A stretch of 64,000 bases of DNA from Pycnopodia helianthoides (lineage: Eukaryota > Echinodermata > Asteroidea > Forcipulatida > Asteriidae), in contig CM063244.1 of NCBI GenBank assembly GCA_032158295.1, positions 5,460,510 through 5,524,509 of the forward strand, given 5' to 3'. Both the position numbers and the translations under genes were made by a program. The first letter of the stretch is position 1; every line of letters begins with the position of its first letter. This document shows positions 48,069 to 61,340 of the stretch, piece after piece. Below the pieces are notes generated by a model. The model was given only the letters and a program-made list of their open reading frames with translations. It made no database searches and was not told the origin of the DNA.

Positions 48069-48731
48069 CTGTGGATTGAAAAAATATGTAAAACAACTTT
48101 CAAGGAGCCATTCAGAACAATCAATGTTAAAAAACTTCAAATTTCCTTTTATTCATTTGTTTTTAAATTGTTTTGACCTTACCTTCCAATTTAAAAATGT
48201 TGGCCGACTGTTCAATATATCCTATGTATATATATACCGAAGATTAAAGTAATGGCTCAATAAAGCAGATATTTCACATCAATGTTCTCCCAGCTCAGGA
48301 GTTTTCAGTGGCTTTTCCCGACTTCCAGCATGCAATTTGTAGTAAAAACAGAAGAGAAAATGACCAAACACACAAGTTTCAATTATCTTATCTTTTTTCT
48401 TTTTAAATTGAAAACTGAATTTTGATTTTCAGGTTTTCTTTTTTACCCAACCACCTGCAATTTTGACAATATATAATTCTAAATACTGATTGCTCTGAAA
48501 GGCCCCGAAAAGGTCACTCACTGATGAGCCCACAGCATATAATAAGGAACTGAAATGATCAACAGCAGAGACTGGGTCTGTTCAACTGCTCTGTCATGTT
48601 TACCATTGGATCTATATCATACAGTCATATCTTTTCTTTCCCTTGCTGACAACAATAGGCTCAAAAAATAGTAGATTTTTTTATAGTGTCACAGTTTTTC
48701 TATCCATTCTTTAAGAAACTTAAGGCTATAC

Positions 48732-48846
48732 CTGTGCTGTGGTCCTATAGAATTAGGAGTTCTTCATGCCTCTCTAGCAGCTAGTTACTGGGCTGGATCT
48801 TTTGTTGGATGGGCTCCTTGCACACTTCTTTTATATACCTGATTGG
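48732..48846 (-). promoter_or_regulatory. Candidate core promoter and leader exon of NLR-A
   Basis: On the minus strand a CCAAT at 48846-48842 is followed by TATATAAAAG at 48837-48828. A stretch with no long ORF then runs to a usable donor (CACAG|gtatag) at 48732. Splicing to the DEATH exon acceptor at 48068 would put the first ATG in that exon. A diverged second copy lies at 49058-49170, so this leader was itself duplicated. Confidence 0.35.
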
Positions 48847-49057
48847 ACACAAAAAAGTATACACAAATAATATGGAACAATGAATCAGGTCTTCAATGTT
48901 GTTGTGCAATGTTAGCCTTGGTAATGTCCCTTTGCAAATCCAGACCATTACCTAACTGTAACTTGTCCAAAATAAATACAATAAAAAAGCAATCTCTGGC
49001 TTGAATTGGAACTGAAGTGAAAACAATTAACTGACCATCCATTATTTACTATAACCG

Positions 49058-49170
49058 CACCTGTGCTGTGGTCCTGTGAGTTCTTAATGCCTCTCTACAT
49101 GTCTTCACAGAAGCCTTGGCTGGATCGTTTGTTGGATGGGCTTGCAATTGTTGCACTCTTTTATTACCAT
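49058..49170 (-). repeat. Diverged duplicate of the NLR-A leader segment
   Basis: It shares acctgtgctgtggtcct, a cctctcta block, and a gctggatc-ttgttggatgggct block with 48729-48842. The TATA-like part is degenerate (taataaaag). A short triple repeat of an accatctgctat unit lies just upstream, near 49170-49205. Confidence 0.5.
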
Positions 49171-49439
49171 CTGCTATCACCATCTGCTATTACCATCTGC
49201 TATACCAGAAAATAAGGAACAATGAATCATGAATCAACAACAGGTTGATTATAAACGTTGATTACCGCAATTGCAAGTATTTTTTGACAAATATGAAATG
49301 GTATAATTGCATGCATTCTTCAACTGCACTCATTCTTAAAACAAATACGAACTCGGTGAAATGGATTAGGACGTGCTGGGGTGAAATGGAGAATTAGGCA
49401 GCTCCATCTCCACTGAAGTACTCCATTGTATAGCACAGC

Positions 49440-52400
49440 GTCTGAACACTAGCATCTCCTAATCAAATCATACTGTCTGGCTTCTCGTGCCGACCCTGTT
49501 TCTACAAAATGACAGAGGGTGAAGGCGAAACCCTGGCACTATAACCAGGCTGCTTCGGGTAGGTGGAACTCGTCAGGCTTGATTGCCATTCCACCTAGGA
49601 CAACTCTGAACACAAACCCGGGTAGGTAGATCTCGTAAGCCTAGTTCGACAGTCTACAAACGTGCAACCTAGCGCGTGTAAGGGCGGAGGAAGGGTTATT
49701 CCCTCAACGGCCAAGGTAGTCCTGAGAGGAGTGGCGCCCCCAGGTCTTATTAAGCCTTGTAAGGAAATCTAATGATGAATCTAAATACTACAAATCCTAT
49801 ACTTCCAGTCCCGGGAGTGGACAGGAGCGATGCTGCGGACATTGATGCTGGTCAGGTCTTAGCCTGGCAGTATGACGGTGTCCCCCCAAACCCCTTGGGG
49901 AGGATAACAGCACGAGCTCCAAGGCGATTCTGCAATGTGGGAAAGCATTCATTATGGCTACCTTCAACGCAAACACAGTGAGGGAGGAGGCAAGGGTCAA
50001 AGTGATGGCCCATTGTGCAGTGAGGTGTGGAGTAGAGATACTGGGTGTACAGGAGCACAGGAGAGTTCACTCAGATCCGCTTGTGTTTGAGAGAGTGGAG
50101 GGCAGCTACTTTGTGACATGGTCAGCGTGGAGAAATGCAGCCCAGGCAGCTATTGGAGGGGTGGGACTTCTGCTTAGTTCTCGAGCTAGAAGAGCTCTTC
50201 GAGGGATTCGATCCCATTCCAAGAGGATTCTGATTGCCGAATTCGAGAGCAACCCAGTCACAACTGTCCTTGTTGCCTACCCCCCAACCAATGTACCAAA
50301 TGTAGAGGACGTGAAACTAGTGTACGAGCAACTTACAGCTGCTGTCAGGGATGTGCCAGCACATAACTTCTTGGCAATCATGGGTGACTTTAATGCTATA
50401 GACTAGGTCCTGAAGACGCACTGTACACATGTCATGGTACATACCAACAGAAACGGTATGCATCTGTCAGAGTTCATGATGGCGCACCAGCTAATTGATG
50501 CAAACACTCTATTCCGGAAAAGGGGTGGGAAGAGGTGGACCTTTCGAGACCACTGCACCGGCACTACAAGGCAACTTGACCACATCCTAGTGCGAAGGAA
50601 GTAGAGAAACAGCATCTTGAACGCTGAGCCCTTTAGCTCATTTTCTACGGTAGGATCTGACCACAGAGTTGTCTCCATGAAAGTTAGGCTGAGTTTGAGA
50701 GTACCCAAAATAAAGCAAAGGCTCAGATACAACTGGAAGTTGTTCGCAGCAAGACCAGACCTGCAGGAGAGGCACACCGTGGAGGTGCACAACTGCTTCC
50801 AGATCCTGGAGGAATCAGAGACCCCAGGTGATCGGTACGAGCGTCTTGCTAAAGCAAATGCTGAGGCAATGAGTGAGTGTGTTCCGGAGATGGAGCGAGT
50901 CAAGATCAGTGCTCAATCAAAGCACCCTGACATTGTGGCTGCAAGAGAGGTTAAAGGAGGCTCAACGGGAATTTTTCAATTAACCAGTCCTTGGAGAACC
51001 GCGACCAGGTGAATGAGGCAAAAGAGCTGTTGTTCAGCACATACGACAGACTCAAGAGTGAGGAGCTGACAAAGAAGGTCAGGCGCAATGAGACAGCATA
51101 TGGCTAGCACTGCCACAGTGAGTCCTGGAAGGTCATCAATGAGATGACAGGGCGCAGGAAGGCAAAGGAAGGTCAGGTAGCGGGTGCCAGTGCAGAGGAG
51201 AGAATTAACACATGGTTCAATCACTTCAGCAACTTGCTAGGAAAAAAACCAGTAGTTTAGAATGCTGAGGAAGACATCCCTGACATACTTTCCAATCTGG
51301 ACATCAACGACAGACCATTCATTGCTGCTGAGTTGAGCAAAGCCAAGTCTACACTGCAACAAGGGAAGAGCGCCGGTCCTGATGGCATACCTCCAGAAGT
51401 CTTTTAGAATTGTGAGATTGACAGCATCGTCTTGGAAATATGTAACCTTGCTCTGATCAACAACGAAGTCCCTATGCAGTGGTCGCTGTCAAACATCATA
51501 CCTGTTCCCAAATCCGGCGATCTTAGTAAACCTGACAATTACCGTGGTATTAGCCTCACCTGTATCATCGCAAAGATCTTCAACCGTATGGTACTAAACC
51601 AGCTGCGTAATCAAATTGACCCTCACCTCAGGAGCAACCAGAACGGATTTAGAGAAAAGAGGTCAACAACTTCACAGGTCCTGGCACTGAGACGAATAAT
51701 TGAGGTGGTGAAGAACAACAACCTAACAGCGATCCTGACCTTCATTGACTTCAGAAAAGCATTTGATTCCATCCACAGAGGAAAGAGGATGAAAATTCTT
51801 AAGGCTTACAGAGTTCCAGCAAACCTGCTCCAAGCTATTCAGTCAATGTACTCGGGAACGCGCTCAAAGGTGGTCGCCCCAGGTGGAAGCACAGACGAGT
51901 TTGACATTTTGGCAGGTGTCATGCAGGGGGATACCCTCACCCCTTTCATGTTTATTGTTGTTTTAGACTTTGCCCTCCGACAAGCCAGCAGTGGTCATGA
52001 GGTGGAGCTTGGTTTTACACTAACACCAAGGAGATCAAGTCGCTACCCTAAAGTATACCTGACTGATCTTGATTTTGCTGATGACATCTGTCTCCTCTCC
52101 GACACCACTTCCCAAGCACAAGAGCTTCTGTTGAGAGTGGAGCTGGAGTGTAGCCGAATGGGACTCTCACTCAACTCCAAGAAGACAGTGGCGCTCGCCT
52201 ACAATGTCCCAGACCATGAACCCTTGGCCTTAACCACCCTATGCAGGCAGCGTTCTCAAGGAGGTCGATGACTTCAAGTATCAGGGATCGTGGGTTGGCT
52301 CCTCTGAGCGGGACATTTTCATTCAAAAAGGACTTGCCTGGAAGGCTCTAAATGGATTGAAAGGAGTGTGGAGCTCAAACATGTCAAGGAAGGTCAAGAT

Positions 52401-52860
52401 AAGTTTCTTCCAGGCCACACAGTGGAGTCCATCCTGCTTTATGGCTGTGAGTGCTGGACCTTAACCGCGACCCTTCAGAAGTCCCTCGATGGAAGTTACA
52501 CCAGAATGCTAAGGATGGTGCTCAATATCAACTGGAGAGATCAAGTGCCCAATAAATCCCTGTATGGCATGTTACCAAGGATCTCACAAAAGATTGCATT
52601 CAGACAGATGGGCCTGGCAGGACACTGCCACAGACACCCAGAACTGCCGGCAAGCCGACTGGTTCTGTGGGAACCAACTCATGGGACAAGGCTGAGGGGC
52701 AGACAGAGAACAAGCTACGTCAACGTCCTCAGGAGTGATGCTTGTGTGGAGACCACAACAGAGCTGTCTGCCTGCATATGGAACAGAAAGGATTGGATTC
52801 TTCGAAGGATGTCCCGATTACCCCTTTCACCCTGTTTTCATGGAGTTCTCTTCTAACTAG
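49440..52860 (+). mobile_element. RTE-type non-LTR retrotransposon, nearly full length but inactivated
   Basis: A structured 5' leader (about 49440-49950) precedes an APE endonuclease (MATFNANTVRE, VQEHRR, GDFNAID). Next come SDHRVV, the reverse transcriptase (KPDNYRGISL, FIDFRKAFDS, GVMQGDTLTPFMFIVVLD, LTDLDFADDI) and the C-terminal LLYGCECWTLT and LAGHCHRHPELPASRLVLWEP block seen in RTE elements. In-frame TAG codons at about 50404, 50602 and 51405 and frameshifts near 50955 and 52260 break it. The left boundary is approximate. Confidence 0.9.
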
Positions 52861-55800
52861 TCAGAGCTTTGGTGTTTCAACACCAAAGGAAATCATTTTC
52901 AAGAATTGCAAAAAAACAATTAGTTGATGGAGGCCATGAAAAAGAGAAAACAAAGTGAACTTTAATATTAATTTTTGCTTGCCAAGCTAATATGCAACTA
53001 ATGCACGAAAGAACGGTTTGTCATTAGTTGGATGTAATGAATCATACATTTATGTATTTTCCAAACAGTAGCTTACAGGTTAGTTGCAAAAACCAAACAA
53101 ACTGTATGATTACTTTTGTTGATCTTGTTGGGTGAAGGTGGGGACTCAAGGTATTAGCCAGCAATGTGACTGAGCATCTTTTGGACGCCCAATTTTATTT
53201 TTGGATGCCTGAAAAACTGTCTGACGCGCTTGAAGATGCCCTGTTTATTTGGCCAAGTAATTTTTTTGTACACTGTATAAAAAAAATATTACATCCGATT
53301 ACCAGTGTTGTGACTACACAAATCTGGCTGGTCATCACTAACCAGTTCTTTAAAAAAACCATCCATCATTACAACATTGCCTACCAGTATTTATTGTTGC
53401 CTACAGTGAAAACAAAATCCGACAATCCTTTTTTTTATTATTTAATGTTAGCCCTAGACACTCTCCAGCCCTGTCCTGGGAGAATGATTGACACTCCTAT
53501 CAAATTACTCTTATTCTCCCCTTTTTGTTATACATTGTTTCAGTTTGTAATACACTTCCTTCACTCAAAAGCCAAGCAGCCTTCTTTGTGACCTAGTTTT
53601 GTGACCCTTAGGTGTGGGTATAATGTGTGTTGAGAGCTGCTGGCTTTAAGTTTTGACTGGAATGGTAGAAACAGTTAAACTGTTGTTAAATGCAAACCAC
53701 AAGTAACTGTTTTGGAAATAAACCTAGGTGCACAACATAAATACATTTAAAAGGAATACTAGTACTGTGCCCTTAATGTAATGCAAACAGCCAGTCAGTG
53801 TGATTAAATAAAGGTTCCTGTGACATTCAAGGATTTTATGTTTTAGTTGGAAAAATTTTCAAGCATACAACAAACCCTTCCTACTGACAGGGAAAACATC
53901 AAAATACTTGAATGAAATCAAAGTATGGTTCAGGAGCTAATAAAACAAAAAATGTGATGATTAACAAAAACGAACAAAACCCCTACCTAATCATCCTTTT
54001 CTGGCCCGTTACGCCAACAAAACAATTTTTTAGTGTCTAGAACCCTTAAAATATGTTCTTTTTAGGGTGTAAAATGTAAATGTTTTCCGAAAGGGGGCAG
54101 TGGCCCATTAAACTTTCACCAGGGCTAATCGCTAATCGCCGCTAAAAATTTGGACACCCTGTTTTCCAACCCAGTCAAATTTGGACAACTTATTTTTTTC
54201 AAGTCCTGGCTAAAAGCCTGGACTGGGGGATGGATGTATGAGGGAGAAAGGATTCGGGGCCTGGACTTTCAGGAGGGTAGTACAGCAATTTTTACATGAC
54301 TTGTGTACTCTTTATATGCAAAACTGCATCGATCCCACAGCATGCTGATCGTGCAAGTGTGGCTTTAGCCCGAACATCTGACGTCACACTTCGAGGCACG
54401 TGATAAAAACAAGGGACCAGTCTAGTGGTTTCTGACTGGAGTGGTAAAGCAGCCGCGTGCGTATTTCCCCCATGACGAATGCGATAATGGGCGTGTATAA
54501 ACTAACCCTTGAACTGTAAACCAAATCACTGAGGAGACAATCCTCATTGCCACATATACTGAGTCTCTATTGAAACTTGTCATGACGAGTCCTCACGCAC
54601 ATGGGCTTTGCCAACCGCTGGGCATAAAAACACACCAAGAAATTCAGTTTTTGTGACATCACAAAAACAAGGTGTTCGTGTCAATTATGTTCATTATTCT
54701 TCTTCATGACTCAAGATACCAGATGGCCCCTGCTAGGTATGGCCCCTGCTAGGTATGACTGTTTAAAAACATTAAAATCTTTCTGAAGACAAAACTAGTG
54801 GAAGAGTTAATGTTTATTTCAAGAGTTACGATTTTATGAAACAATAATTTATTGCCACCAGAGGGCAGTGTGTAATTTGACGACGTCATCATTGATATTT
54901 GAATGGGAAAAGGGTAAATTGTCAATTCATACAGAGCAATATTTTTCGACTTCCCAATCATCTTGGATGCATATCTCAAAATGAGGCATGAAAATACTCA
55001 CACATGCCTTTAATCACTGAAGCTACACACTTTTGGGTAGATTTCAAGAATTTGGAACAGTGTCTGGTGGTTTTTTTCTCGTTGTGCGTCTTCTTGGTGA
55101 AAAAAAAAAAATACAATTTGAAATTCCATGAAAATAACTAAGCATTAATTTGATATTTGCCACCTCCTTCCTTCGCCCCCTACACACACACACACCTGTG
55201 AGGACCCAGTAAATCGAGCACTTCTCTTTGTTCTCCCATTGTTGAGATGCCCCTCTTGGTTTTACAACCGAGTACGTAAAACCATCCGGATTTATTTTGT
55301 TAAAGTTCTCGGTTTTCATTGTGTACGCATATTCACACTTGTGATGATGGGGCAACATAAAAATGTTCATTGTTTTATCTACTTTCCAGAGCAAACATCT
55401 TCGTGGATTTCTACGAATCAAATCCAAATCATAGTGTTTTGTTAGTTTAGAGTTTGCATTCTATCGACACATATTGGGATAAATCGATAATTGACAAGTG
55501 GCGGTCAGATACATAAACTTTTCCAGAAAATACACTTTAAAAAAGCACAATTACTATCTTTGTCCTTGCTCTAGGCTATTATTACTAATCTGAACAGTTT
55601 TCTTCCAAGCATGTTCCAAGGGACAAACACAACATCCATTCCTAGCTGAATGGGAGTGGCAAACTTTGCACTCAGTAACCTGCGCTCATGTTTCAAAATT
55701 GCCTGCGCAAGGTTGGAATATGCAATACTTGCCTGCTGGGGCGGCACTTTTGTTTGTACCACACAGTTACTACAGGGTCTACAGTGAAGGGATCCGGGGA

Positions 55801-56284
55801 GGCACCCATAGCTTATGTGCGTATACAAAAGCCAGCATGTGGTTATGAAAAAAATCGCGCTCGGGGCAAGTGTAAAACTTGTGCACAAGTTCAAGTTTGC
55901 GCAAGTGTCAACTTTGCGCTAAACAACTGACAATGCAAAATACATTACACAGTTGGTTTTAGCTTTACTTCCTGGTAAAAATACAATTCCTTGCTCTATG
56001 ACAACACATACTGTACACACACTTTTTGTTTATTTTTCCTGCCCAATTTTCAGAAGAATTGGCACGCATAACATGTTGAAACACTGGAATCGAAGACTTC
56101 TCCACTTTCATTTCACTTGTCACACCGGCAACGCATGAAATCATAGACTCAGAGATTCTGTCGATTATATCATGGAGGTAGAATTCCATGATTATATGCA
56201 TGTCGCTGCTGTCCTGATAAGAAATTGCATGTTTGAAAATGTGAACAGACATGACAGAGGGACTGTATGTATGTTAAATATTTT
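52861..56284. other. No gene seen between the RTE element and the copied leader
   Basis: Plus ORF 53166-53591 (141 codons) and minus ORF 55044-55427 have no domain. A cgaacatctgacgtcacacttcgaggc word near 54370 recurs near 31820 (with gacatcacac), so it is a repeat. Confidence 0.45.
55195..55345. repeat. Dispersed repeat related to 2760-2960
   Basis: Shares the same ordered words as the 2.8-kb copy and follows a CA-rich stretch. Confidence 0.6.
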
Positions 56285-56292
56285 CTCCTTAC

Positions 56293-56420
56293 CTCGAGCG
56301 CAAAGCCAATAAGAATCCGATGAAGACAACCGAAAGAAAGCCCGACCGAACGAATACAGTAGAAGAAACAAAGGCTTTGACTGTCACATCACAAACGTAA
56401 ACTGTAAAGGACGCAGTCAT
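56293..56420 (-). promoter_or_regulatory. Candidate leader exon or promoter upstream of NLR-A (copy of the 37.9-kb leader)
   Basis: The donor GCTCGAG|gtaagg, the flank with attcttattggc, and the upstream cgcgcgcg run match the 37.9-kb segment with scattered substitutions. Here the next minus-strand coding sequence downstream is NLR-A, about 8 kb away, so the same leader type now faces a different gene. Confidence 0.4.
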
Positions 56421-56554
56421 TATCATTGCGCGCGCGTGTTGCATGCAAGCAGTATGGGTGGTGCATAGATATATCTATGGGGTGGTGGTGGTGGTGTCTG
56501 CCACAGACGCGCTGCGATCAAGACGACGCGCGCGTCGCGACGCAGCCCATATTA

Positions 56555-56937
56555 AAGGAACATTACAGAATTGGTTTTTGCTAAAAAAACAGTTGCTGGC
56601 AGTAAGCACTTTATGTAATCCACCATATACATAAACTGACAAACCTATAGAAGTTTGAGATCGATCGGCCATCTGGGTCATGAGAAAATAGTGAAAACCC
56701 GATTACATATTTGCATGAAATCATACAGATTCAAAAAATTAATAAAACGCTCACTGAGCAAAACTCCAATCGGAAAGTTAGTTTATTCATTCCTCATCAA
56801 ATATGGCATTTCAGACAGAAATATTTCAAGGGATGTTTTCTACTATCATCATCATTGGACCGTGTAATTTTAGTGTAAATCTGTGATCAAAAAGTATATT
56901 TTACAAGTTTTTTCTTATCAATTCTGTGATGTTCCTT
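56555..56937. mobile_element. Mariner-type MITE, family 1, near the copied leader
   Basis: TA-flanked copy inserted just upstream of the duplicated leader/promoter segment at 56.3-56.5 kb. It is not present at the matching place in unit A. Confidence 0.88.
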
Positions 56938-57207
56938 TAAGCATACTATATACGGTACTAATGTCTGTCCATAATTCTAACTCCATGGTCTAACGCTTGC
57001 ATCGAAGGCTCGGTGTTTTCCAATTGTAATGCCAATTCTAAAATGTATTATGTTTCAGGTCAAATAATTAGGAAGACGGCGATGAAAATAACTTTTTATC
57101 GTGCGAACCACCGAGTTAGATAAAAAAAAAAGAACCTTATAAGTTTAATAGCGGTAACAAATTGGAATGGAATTGACTTTCATCATGAATGTATAATATT
57201 GTTAACG

Positions 57208-57535
57208 GGCAGGGTACACTGGGTAGTTGTCAAAGACCACTCCTCACTCGGTGTTTCTCATCATGTGCTTAAAATAACAAACCTGGGAAATTTTGGGCTC
57301 AATTCAATTGGTCATCAAAGTTGCAAGAAAATAATGAAAGAACAACCAGGTGTTCCATAGAATTGTGAATTATCAGACTCAAATTTTTTTGGTGAAAAAT
57401 TACCACTTTTCCTAAAACTACATTACTTAACTTGAGGGGGTCGTTTCCAACAAAGTTTTGTAATATCAACAACTCTCCATGCATCCAGTGCTCTTCACCA
57501 AATAGGTTTTTATGGTCATAAACTGCCTTTAAAAA
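57208..57535. mobile_element. MITE, family 2 related, unit B
   Basis: Counterpart of the 39.5-kb copy, sharing gaccactcctcact and ttgcaagaaaataatgaaag. Confidence 0.55.
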
Positions 57536-58723
57536 TGCCCCTCATGTTATTGTTAACCTTGATGAAGATAAAATACAGTGCCCTTACACATGCCAACTTA
57601 CTGGGTACTTTTGATGATAGAACAATACTACCCCACAAGGTTTTCTTTGTTATAGTGGTACCCCACAATGGATTTATTTAGAAAAGGGAATAATAGAACA
57701 ACAATGGAAGTACCCTGTAACTGACATATGTAAGGGTGTATGTGGGGGGGGCAAAGCATGTCTGTGCCTGGTCATGGTTTAAGTTTAAAAAAACTTACAG
57801 AGCATAGAGTGGATGAAAATTGGTAATAAACTTGGATTTCCTTCCTCCAAGGTCCTACAATCACAGATTATGCACAATGCCTATCACTGCACAATACATG
57901 ATGATGTTGACTAATTTCAAAAAAGTTGTATTTCTGTGTGTGACTGATTCCTAATAAATTCAGATGAGCAGGGAGGTGTGTAATGACTTCTACACAAATG
58001 TTTCAAAGAATGTGATATGAATTAAACTGACCTACACAACAAACGATAAAATGCTACAAAAATCTTGTACTGTATTCTTTTATTTCCAAAATAATTCCCA
58101 GTTTGTAATTTATAAGTTAACAAAATTAGAAATTCCAGCTTAATTATTTCAGGTGCCAAAGCAAGGCTTTTGCATTTTATATTTAAAGTACCTTTAAAGC
58201 AGTTACAACTATGAAAATGTCAGTGTTTTGTTGGTTGACAAAAAAACAGATACTTCATTTGGAAAAAAAAATTCAGCTGCTTCTTTTATCTTAAACTGTT
58301 CTGTTATGAGCAGATAACATAACTATTTTGTTTGGTATAGTCAAAAACGTTAATGATATTGTTACAAGCACTATTGGCAAAATTTACTGTACAAATGGCA
58401 TTTTTATAAACTTTGAGTAAAGATAATGAACATAAAACAAATACGGTCTATGATTTGTTTTAGTTAGGCAATAATAGTTTGAGGATCTGTGGCTAACCCT
58501 TTTAATTGTACTATTTTGAGGACCTGTGTTGGTGGCTAACCATTGTTAATGGACTGAGCTGAAAGTGAGGTTTACCAACAGTGATTAATAGTAAATTTGA
58601 AATGAGTAGCAAATAGTACATTAATATGTAGTACTAGCAGGGCCCTAATGTATGCAGGGCCCAATGGAAACCAGTTTTGAGACTTTGGGCATAGTCTGGA
58701 TAAAGAGATAAAACACACAAATA

Positions 58724-59142
58724 ATAATAAAAATAATTATACCGTACTGAGTTTTTATATAGCGCTTTATCACACCAAATGGCGTCTCAAAGCGCTCAGT
58801 ATTGTTTCCTGCAAGGCATGTGGAGCTACGCTTTGAAGTATGAGACCTGTTCCTTTACATAGCACCATGTAATGGTTTACATGGTGCTTTGGCGCAATAT
58901 GCTGCCATTCAAACCAGGAACACCGGGGCAAACCCCTTTTCTTTACGATAAGTGTAACTGGGTTCTTTTACGTGCATTACACAACACACATTGTCCCATC
59001 CGAAGGACGCAGCAATAATGGTTAAGTGTCTTGCTTAAGGACACAAGTGTCACGACCGGGACTCGAACCCACACTCTGCTGATGAAAAACACCAGAGCTT
59101 GAGCTTGAGTCCAGTGTTCGTATCTGCTCAGCCACGACACGC
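58724..59142 (-). mobile_element. tRNA-derived SINE, minus strand, private to duplication unit B
   Basis: Same family as the 4.4-kb copy, inverted, with an A/T-rich tail at its left end. It is flanked by CACAAATA on both sides. Unit A has the uninterrupted site, which proves insertion after the duplication. Confidence 0.88.
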
Positions 59143-59783
59143 CACAAATACATACATTAAATAGTTTGAACTCTGACTCATTGAATGAGTTAGTTTGCCT
59201 TGTTAAGTTAAGTGCTTGGGGGTAATTTGTTGCCAAGTCGCAGCAAACACATCGGGGAGAATCCCGTTCTCTATTTCATGATAAGTACACAGGTTCTATA
59301 ATATGTGCATAAAACACATGCCAGTCATACATAAACTAACCATTATATTTGATTTTCAAACAAACAACAATTTACCACCCCTTGGTAAAACTCTGTGAAA
59401 GCGTGTTGGGGTTCTTTTCAAATCAAAGTTTATAAGTACATGTACTACTAGTTAAAAAAAAATTAAACAATCAAAGTATCACTGTTTACAATAGCTTTTC
59501 TGTTTGGCATTTTTTTCACAAAAAAGTTTGTAAGTACTTTAATAAAAGATCTACACAACCTACGTAAAACTGTTTTGAACAAGTTTTCCTATTTGGCAAT
59601 ATTTACAAAAATAGAAAGTTAAAGTTGCCAGCTTACAAAAATTGAAAATTCAACTGTTCATTCATATTGTTGTAGGCAAGTTACGTTAGAAAAATTACAA
59701 ATGAAGCCAAACAGCTAAGTTTTCTCATATAATTTAATAAAAGTTAAAATCTACTTTCAGTGAAATGGCAGCATTCTCCCTTA

Positions 59784-60171
59784 AAGGAACAATGCAGAAT
59801 TGGTTTTTGCTAACAAAACAGTTGCTGGCAGTGTAAGCACTTTATGTAATCCACCATATACATAAACTGACAAACCTATAGAAGTTTGAGATCGATCGGC
59901 CATCTGGGTCACGAGAAAATAGTGAAAAACCGATTACACATTTGCATGAAATCATATAGATTCAACAAATGAATAAAACGCTCACTGAGCGATAAACTCC
60001 AATCGGAAAATTAGTTTAGTCATTTCTCATCAAATATGGCATTTCAGAAAGAAATACTTCAAGGGATGTTTTCTACTATCATCATCATTAGACCGTGTAA
60101 GTTTTATGTAAATCTGTGATCAAAAAGTATATTTTACAAGTTTTTTTCTTACCAATTCTGTAATGTTCCTA
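59784..60171. mobile_element. Mariner-type MITE, family 1, private to unit B
   Basis: The empty site in unit A reads cccttaaacaaag; here TA lies on both sides of the element. This dates it after the duplication and confirms TA as the target. Confidence 0.9.
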
Positions 60172-60182
60172 TAAACAAAGTT

Positions 60183-60562
60183 AAAGGCAGGGTATAACCT
60201 TTGGTAATTTCTCCAAAAATTATTGACCAAAGAACTTACTTAGTAAAAAGCACTGCAGCTGTTGATAACGAATAACATTTTCAGAAACAAATCCCTTGAA
60301 AGAAATGTGCTATTAGAGAAAGGGATTCCAAACAATTTCAATCTGAGAAATGTATCATGCGTGATTGTGTATTCCAAATACAGATTTTTCTTCCTGCGTG
60401 GACATCGTAACTGCTCCAGATTTTTCGTCAAAATCTTGAAAACACTACCACCTTTTGAGTTGAAATTTTGACAGGTTAGTTTTATTGTGTATACATGTAT
60501 CTACATTTATAAATGATTAAAACAATCAAACGGTTCCAAAAACCAAAGGTATACTTTGCCTT
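60183..60562. mobile_element. MITE, family 2, unit B
   Basis: Counterpart of the unit-A copy at 41.6 kb, with small indels. Confidence 0.75.
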
Positions 60563-61139
60563 TAAAGAACAAGTTACAATTCTGGCTCACTGTCCAAATG
60601 GCTGGCCAGCTCATGGATTCACCAAGCTATGTTAACCACTTCCTCCACAAGCTCTTGAGCATCCACTCCCTGGGGTGGGTACAGAAACTTTGAAATATGG
60701 ATCAGTGAAATAGTTGGCAGACTAGTGAAACGGCAAACTAACTGGTCCCTCTGACTGTCACTGAAAAGTTACAGCAAATCCCTGAATGGGTTAATCAACT
60801 GAATGGGGTATGGCTCTGGGCTTGTGTAAACATCAAAGGAATCACAGGCTAAGCATGACATCACATTGTTACTTCAGGCTAATTGACCACTATATCATGG
60901 CCTAGCATTAACGAATGGGGACATACGATTACATGGCTTGATAATCAATTGGTGACAAACCAAGTCTACCAAACTACTAAGCAAAATGTAAGATAGTGGA
61001 AGCAAATGACAATACAACACTTACAATTAGCACCACATGCACAACTGAACCACATAAAACATACTCAAGTAAAGCAAATGAGTAAAAAACCTGAATTATG
61101 TATGAGTTTTGAGGCATTGCATGGTCAGGTATCAATGCA

Positions 61140-61340
61140 TATTAGTTTAAGGTAACACCATGTGTGCATACCTACTTTGCTGTATAGATTTTTGTTCTTT
61201 TGAGAACAGTATTGTTATTTATCCTACTGCTGCGGAGAAGATTTCAGGATTCGGAAGACTACTTAGTTCTGCAAAAAACTGCCTAGCTCATTAACTCTTA
61301 CCTGGGCAGAGGGTAGAAAATCGGCCGGGACTAATACCAA
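61140..61340 (-). repeat. Degraded PLE-related repeat downstream of NLR-B
   Basis: The duplicated counterpart of the repeat at 42.8 kb, so it was present before the duplication. Confidence 0.55.

Larger units (their letters stand above)
37860..48070. repeat. Segmental duplication, unit A
   Basis: The leader at 37.9 kb, intergenic DNA from about 39.5 kb and the whole 3' half of NLR-A recur in the same order from 56.3 kb to the window end. Lines compared by eye near and within the NLR genes differ at roughly one base in 15 to 30. The leader end is much more diverged. Private to this unit are the P-like element at 38009-39299 and the MITE at 42171-42414. Confidence 0.8.

Noticed and set aside
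53166..53591. 141-codon plus-strand ORF
   Set aside because: No recognisable domain, aromatic- and Leu-rich AT-biased sequence, no splice or paralogue support.
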